Below, in pieces: positions 16,839 to 20,701 of a stretch of 20,701 nt of DNA. Under the pieces are notes generated by a model. The model was not told the DNA's origin. It saw nothing but the letters and a program-made list of their open reading frames with translations, and made no database searches. The position numbers were made by a program, and so were the translations under genes. Positions within the stretch are counted from its first letter, which is position 1. Every line of letters begins with the position of its first letter. Origin of the DNA: Bacillota bacterium. Lineage in GTDB: Bacteria > Bacillota > UBA4882 > UBA8346. The stretch is taken from NCBI GenBank assembly GCA_023436305.1, contig JAEZJQ010000139.1, positions 1 to 20,701 of the forward strand, written 5' to 3'.

Positions 16839-17138
16839 TGATTCGAGATTCTTCCATATTATCTTCAAATATTTTTTACCCCATGCCTGTGGGGCACATT
16901 CAGCAATTAAAATGACGACCAGCAAAATCTTTATGGTTTTGGATTTATAAAGGATTCTTCAAAATCAATCATATTTACCACGAATCACACGAATAGTACG
17001 AAAAGACACCCTTATTCCGAAATGAATCATTCAATTTTGGTTGTGTTACTTTTTCGTGTAATTCGCATTATTCGTGGTTAAATTTGTTTATTGGTTTTAA
17101 TTTCTATATTCGCTTCATTCAAAGGGGATGCCTTAACC
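16839..17138. other. AT-rich gap carrying an inverted repeat
   Basis: No gene is visible between the radical SAM gene and the synthase. The right half holds a large imperfect palindrome (16974-17082). A small hairpin, CCCCA/TGGGG, lies at about 16880-16895 without a T run, so it is not a clear terminator. The synthase could have its own promoter here, but I see no convincing one. Confidence 0.5.
16974..17082. repeat. imperfect inverted repeat, MITE- or palindrome-like
   Basis: The left arm (16974-17009) begins TTTACCACGAAT and contains further CACGAAT and ACGAAAAG units. The right arm (17043-17082) is its near reverse complement, ending ATTCGTGGTTAAA. About 33 bases of unrelated loop lie between them. 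The CACGAAT-type words resemble intergenic repeats seen in many bacterial genomes (from memory). Each arm carries short internal direct repeats. Only one copy is in the window, so mobility is not shown. Confidence 0.7.
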
Positions 17139-20100
17139 GTGAACAAGAATATTGTGCTTATTGGCTTTTCGGGAACCGGCAAGACCTCCGTGGGCAAACT
17201 GATTTCTGAAAAACTGCAGCTCAATTACGTTGACATTGATGACGAAATCAAAAAGCGGTGTTCCATGAACATCGGTGAAATATTTGAAAAGCACGGCGAG
17301 ACTTTTTTCCGGAAAATTGAAGCGGAAATTGTCCGGAAATTTTCGAATACGCAGGATTATGTTATATCCACCGGAGGCGGTGTCGTATTAAACTCCGCGA
17401 ATATCGATTCTTTAAAAGAGAATAGTATCATTTTCTGGTTAAAGGGTTCGGTTGATACCATTATCGATAATCTCAAAAAAGACAGCCTGCGTATGAAAGA
17501 CAGGCCTTTATTAAAGACAGAAAACTTGTATCAACGAATCACTCAACTGATGCATGACCGGAAGCAATATTACAACAAGTATTATGATTATGAAGTATGT
17601 ATTGATAAATTGTCGTTGATGGAAGTAACCGATACCGTTATTGGTCTGTTAAATCATGATAAGATTAAACCAGAGGCCTCTTTTATCGATTTTTGCGAGC
17701 AGTTTCCGGATAAGGAACTTTTTACTTTTATCAGCAAAAACAACCATCCCGTTTCCCTGACCGGAAGGGAACTGGCCCGCAAAATCAAAATCCTGGGCGG
17801 CGTTTTACAGGAGAGGTTTGCTTCCCAGGAAAAAGCGCTGCTTCTTTTCGAGCAAGGATTGGAATACATATATAGCTTGTTTTCATGTTGGTATGCCAAT
17901 GTGGTCGCCATCCCGATTTCGGTAAGCAATTTATCAGCGCCGGAAAAGATCACCGAAAAAATTAATGCGATTTTGAGTGATTCCCAAGCAAAGGGTATAA
18001 TCACCAATACGGGTTTTGCGGAGTTTCTGGGAACTCAACCGGCTTTTAGCGCGATACCGGTGCTGAATGTTGATGAAATCACGCGGATTGAAAATGATTC
18101 CGCAAGTAAGGCCCGGTTGTTTGCCCCGGATGATTTGGGTCTGTTACTATATACCTCGGGTTCAACCTCCCAGCCCAAAGGGGTGATGATCAGCCATCAA
18201 AATTTGATGGCACGGGCGCTCCGTGGGGGGAATCTTTGGGATATCACTCAAGAGAGTCGCATTGTTTCCTGGATGCCCCAGTTTCACAGTTTTGGACTGG
18301 ATTTCAGTATCCTGACTCCCTTGTCAAAAGGGGCGTCGTGTATCATTTTCTCACCGGCCGGTTTTTTGGAAGAGCCGGAGAATTGGTTCCGGTTGATTCA
18401 CCAGTATCAAGCGACTCATACCGGTGCTCCCAACTTTGCCTATGACTATTGTTGCTCCGCCATCGACATCACCGCGGTTCAAGATCTTTCCCTGCATTCC
18501 CTGCAAGCGATTGTCTGTGGCGGCGAGCCGGTCCGCAAGGAAACTTACGAAAATTTTATTAAAAAATTCCAGAATTTAGGGCTTAAAGACATGGTGTTTT
18601 GTCCGGAGTACGGCTTATCGGAAGCCGGTTCCGTGGTCACCAAAAAACCGGGACAGCCGCTATATTTCCTCACCCTGGATATTCCCAGTCTGGAACAGGG
18701 AATCGTCAAACATACTCAGCGGAAAAACAAGAGTAAGCCGGTAACCAGTTGCGGTGAAATTGGGGAAGGGGTGGACATCCGAATTGTACATCCTGAAACC
18801 GGTGTGCCTTGCCCGGTGTGCCAAGTCGGAGAAATCTGGCTCAAATGCCCTTCGGTGGCCAGGGGCTATTTCAGTCTGGAACCGGAAACCAATCAGGCTT
18901 TTTCCGGAGTACTTGGAAATTCACCGGAAGATGGCTTTCTGCGCACCGGCGATCTTGGATTTATCGAAGATAACCGTCTTTACGTGGTGGGGCGCCGGAA
19001 AGAAGTCATCATCATTCACGGCAAGAACCATCATCCGGTGGATATCGAATGGACCATCCAAAAGCATATTCCTGAATTTACGTTGCCGGTTGCCGTATTT
19101 GCTTGGGAGATGAATAACGAAGAAAAAGTCGTTGTGGTTCAGGAAGTCGAAATTCCCCTAAATGAACCGGAGTGTGCCCGACTGATCCAAAGGATAATAA
19201 CCGCCGTATCCGAAAATCACGAACTGAAAATCTATGAGATTGATTTGGTTGAAAAAGGCGGGATTCCCAAAACCGGCAGTGGAAAAGTTCAACGAAAAGT
19301 CTGCCGCGATTCCTATATCAATCAAGAACTCCCGGTTCTCTATCGACATCAGCAGGGGGGTTCCGGGTTGGAAGGCTTGGCCAATGAATCTTCAGCGGTA
19401 AAAAATCAACATATTATTGATACTTTAAAAAGGGAAGTTTTTCTGCCGCTGCTTAAGATTGATGATCACCGGATGGAAGCCGCCACGAATTTAAGTGAGT
19501 TAGGGCTGGACTCCATTCAATATGTGCGGATTGCCAAGCAGATTGAAGCCGTGTTTAAGCTTCCGTTTACCCCGGTGCTGTTGTTTAAATATCGCAGTTT
19601 TGAGAAATTGGCGCTATATCTTGCGGCTCAAATTGGGGAACCGCAAGTTCATATCGTGAATCATGGGAAAACTCCGCATAACGCTTTCGTCAATTCATCG
19701 GGCATCAGTGACCGGGATATCGCCATCATTGGCGTAAGCGGCCATTTTCCCGGAGGAGTCGTGGATTTAGAAAGTTTTTGGGAAAATTTAGCCGGCCAAA
19801 AGGATGGCATCACTCCTATCACTGAAAGCCGGCCTTTGATCATCACGGAGGATCAAAATTATTACGGCGATTCAAAGGTATCATTTCCACAGTGGGGTGG
19901 TTTTATTGAAGATGTGGCCTCGTTTGACGCCTCCTTTTTTAAGATATCGCCATTGGAAGCGGAGTGTATGGACCCTCAACAGCGGAAGCTTCTGGAACTG
20001 ACCTGGCATGTGATTGAGGATAGCGGCTATAGCCCTTCCCACTTAGCGGATAAGGACATTGGACTGTTTGTCGGTGTACATAACAATGATTATGCGGAAT

Positions 20101-20701
20101 TGGCCGGGAGACAGCCCGCTCTTACAGGTACATACGGAACTTTCCTGGATTCCGGACTTCATATGAGCATGATTGCCCACCGGGTTTCCCGTTGGTTTAA
20201 TTTTCACGGCCCCAGTGAGATTATTAATACGGCCTGTTCCAGTTCGTTAGTGGCGGTTCATCACGCGGTGGAATCGATTTACCGCGGGGAAAGCAGTTTG
20301 GCCATTGCCGGGGGAATCAATCTGATTCTATTGTCCCGGGTTTACCGGGCGAGTCAGGAAGCGAACATGTTATCTAAAGACGGCCGCTGTAAGACGTTTG
20401 ATGAACAGGCGGACGGATTTGTGCGGGCGGAAGGCTACGGCGCCGTATTGCTTAAGCCACTCTCCCAGGCCATAAAGGACCGGAATACGGTTTACGGTAT
20501 TATCAAGCGGGCGGTGATCAATCATGACGGGCAATCCAATTCACTCCGCGCCCCGAATCTCAATGCCCAAAAACAACTGATTAAATCCGCCTATCAGGAG
20601 TCCGGGTTACCGCTTGAAACCATCGGTTATATTGAAGCGCACGGAACCGGCACGGCGTTGGGGGACCCCATTGAGGTCCAGGCGCTTCAGGAAGCGTTCC
20701 G
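17139..20701 (+). CDS. hybrid synthase: shikimate kinase-like, FAAL, ACP, ketosynthase (partial)
   Basis: One frame is open from GTG 17139 to the window end (1187 codons, no stop). Residues 1-170 are a shikimate kinase-like domain: P-loop GFSGTGKT (9-16), Asp34, Arg58 (FRKIE), GGG 79-81, lid Arg122 in DRPLL and Arg141 in DRKQYY. Residues about 178-735 are a fatty-acyl-AMP ligase: YTSGST (338-343), GAPNFAYDYC, YGLSEA and SGKVQRK. It activates a free acid for transfer to an ACP. The ACP is at about 755-830, with phosphopantetheine Ser792 in GLDSI. A ketosynthase starts at about 860, with Cys1033 in TACSSSL and His1168 in EAHGTGT; its last histidine lies beyond the edge. AGGGG at 17123-17127 supports the GTG. 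The kinase-FAAL fusion is unusual. Confidence 0.93.
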   Translation, partial: MNKNIVLIGFSGTGKTSVGKLISEKLQLNYVDIDDEIKKRCSMNIGEIFEKHGETFFRKIEAEIVRKFSNTQDYVISTGGGVVLNSANIDSLKENSIIFWLKGSVDTIIDNLKKDSLRMKDRPLLKTENLYQRITQLMHDRKQYYNKYYDYEVCIDKLSLMEVTDTVIGLLNHDKIKPEASFIDFCEQFPDKELFTFISKNNHPVSLTGRELARKIKILGGVLQERFASQEKALLLFEQGLEYIYSLFSCWYANVVAIPISVSNLSAPEKITEKINAILSDSQAKGIITNTGFAEFLGTQPAFSAIPVLNVDEITRIENDSASKARLFAPDDLGLLLYTSGSTSQPKGVMISHQNLMARALRGGNLWDITQESRIVSWMPQFHSFGLDFSILTPLSKGASCIIFSPAGFLEEPENWFRLIHQYQATHTGAPNFAYDYCCSAIDITAVQDLSLHSLQAIVCGGEPVRKETYENFIKKFQNLGLKDMVFCPEYGLSEAGSVVTKKPGQPLYFLTLDIPSLEQGIVKHTQRKNKSKPVTSCGEIGEGVDIRIVHPETGVPCPVCQVGEIWLKCPSVARGYFSLEPETNQAFSGVLGNSPEDGFLRTGDLGFIEDNRLYVVGRRKEVIIIHGKNHHPVDIEWTIQKHIPEFTLPVAVFAWEMNNEEKVVVVQEVEIPLNEPECARLIQRIITAVSENHELKIYEIDLVEKGGIPKTGSGKVQRKVCRDSYINQELPVLYRHQQGGSGLEGLANESSAVKNQHIIDTLKREVFLPLLKIDDHRMEAATNLSELGLDSIQYVRIAKQIEAVFKLPFTPVLLFKYRSFEKLALYLAAQIGEPQVHIVNHGKTPHNAFVNSSGISDRDIAIIGVSGHFPGGVVDLESFWENLAGQKDGITPITESRPLIITEDQNYYGDSKVSFPQWGGFIEDVASFDASFFKISPLEAECMDPQQRKLLELTWHVIEDSGYSPSHLADKDIGLFVGVHNNDYAELAGRQPALTGTYGTFLDSGLHMSMIAHRVSRWFNFHGPSEIINTACSSSLVAVHHAVESIYRGESSLAIAGGINLILLSRVYRASQEANMLSKDGRCKTFDEQADGFVRAEGYGAVLLKPLSQAIKDRNTVYGIIKRAVINHDGQSNSLRAPNLNAQKQLIKSAYQESGLPLETIGYIEAHGTGTALGDPIEVQALQEAF

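Noticed and set aside
16974..17082. CRISPR-like array of CACGAAT units
   Set aside because: The units are short, irregular and arranged as one palindrome, with no evenly sized spacers and no cas genes.

Overview
The window looks like a chromosomal segment from an anaerobic, Gram-positive-type bacterium, most likely Bacillota. The signs are strong AGGAGG-type ribosome binding sites, a near-perfect sigma-A-type promoter, a rubrerythrin-like protein and a cobalamin riboswitch. The species cannot be read from the sequence.

Left part (1-8100), mostly housekeeping. A poorly explained 5' stretch holds one possible 43-aa ORF and two hairpins. It is followed by an HU DNA-binding protein (+), a small SpoIIAA-like protein (-) and IMP dehydrogenase guaB (-) with a consensus promoter. 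Next comes a run of + strand genes: a membrane-anchored polysaccharide deacetylase, a rubrerythrin-like ferritin, a nitroreductase, a hemerythrin-like protein and a HAD phosphatase/mutase. A complete cobalamin riboswitch with terminator and antiterminator then controls cobT. A hairpin separates cobT from a convergent orphan gene (8139-8798, -).

Boundary (8799-9689). This stretch contains a broken 3-hydroxyacyl-CoA dehydrogenase gene on the - strand. It has about four single-base frameshifts and no C-terminal half. It resembles the dehydrogenases that make unusual malonyl-ACP extender units, so it may be a relic of the neighbouring pathway.

Right part (9690-20701), a trans-AT-type polyketide cluster running off the right edge. 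In order it has two tandem O-carbamoyltransferases, a free-standing acyltransferase fused to a PfaD-type enoyl reductase, a HydE/BioB-like radical SAM enzyme, and the start of a multidomain synthase. The carbamoyltransferases share a 771-bp, about 96% identical 3' tract with sharp edges. The synthase reads shikimate kinase-like kinase, fatty-acyl-AMP ligase (FAAL), acyl carrier protein and ketosynthase in one frame (partial).

The most novel element is this synthase. Its N-terminal kinase keeps the P-loop, the GGG motif, the arginine lid and all four residues known to bind shikimate. Its neighbour domain activates a free carboxylic acid and passes it to an ACP. The simplest reading is a loading module that phosphorylates and then loads a shikimate-like carbocyclic acid. 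The trans AT-ER protein would supply malonyl units and enoyl reduction, the carbamoyltransferases would decorate hydroxyls, and the radical SAM enzyme would make or alter an unusual unit. That pathway is inference; the domain order is read directly.
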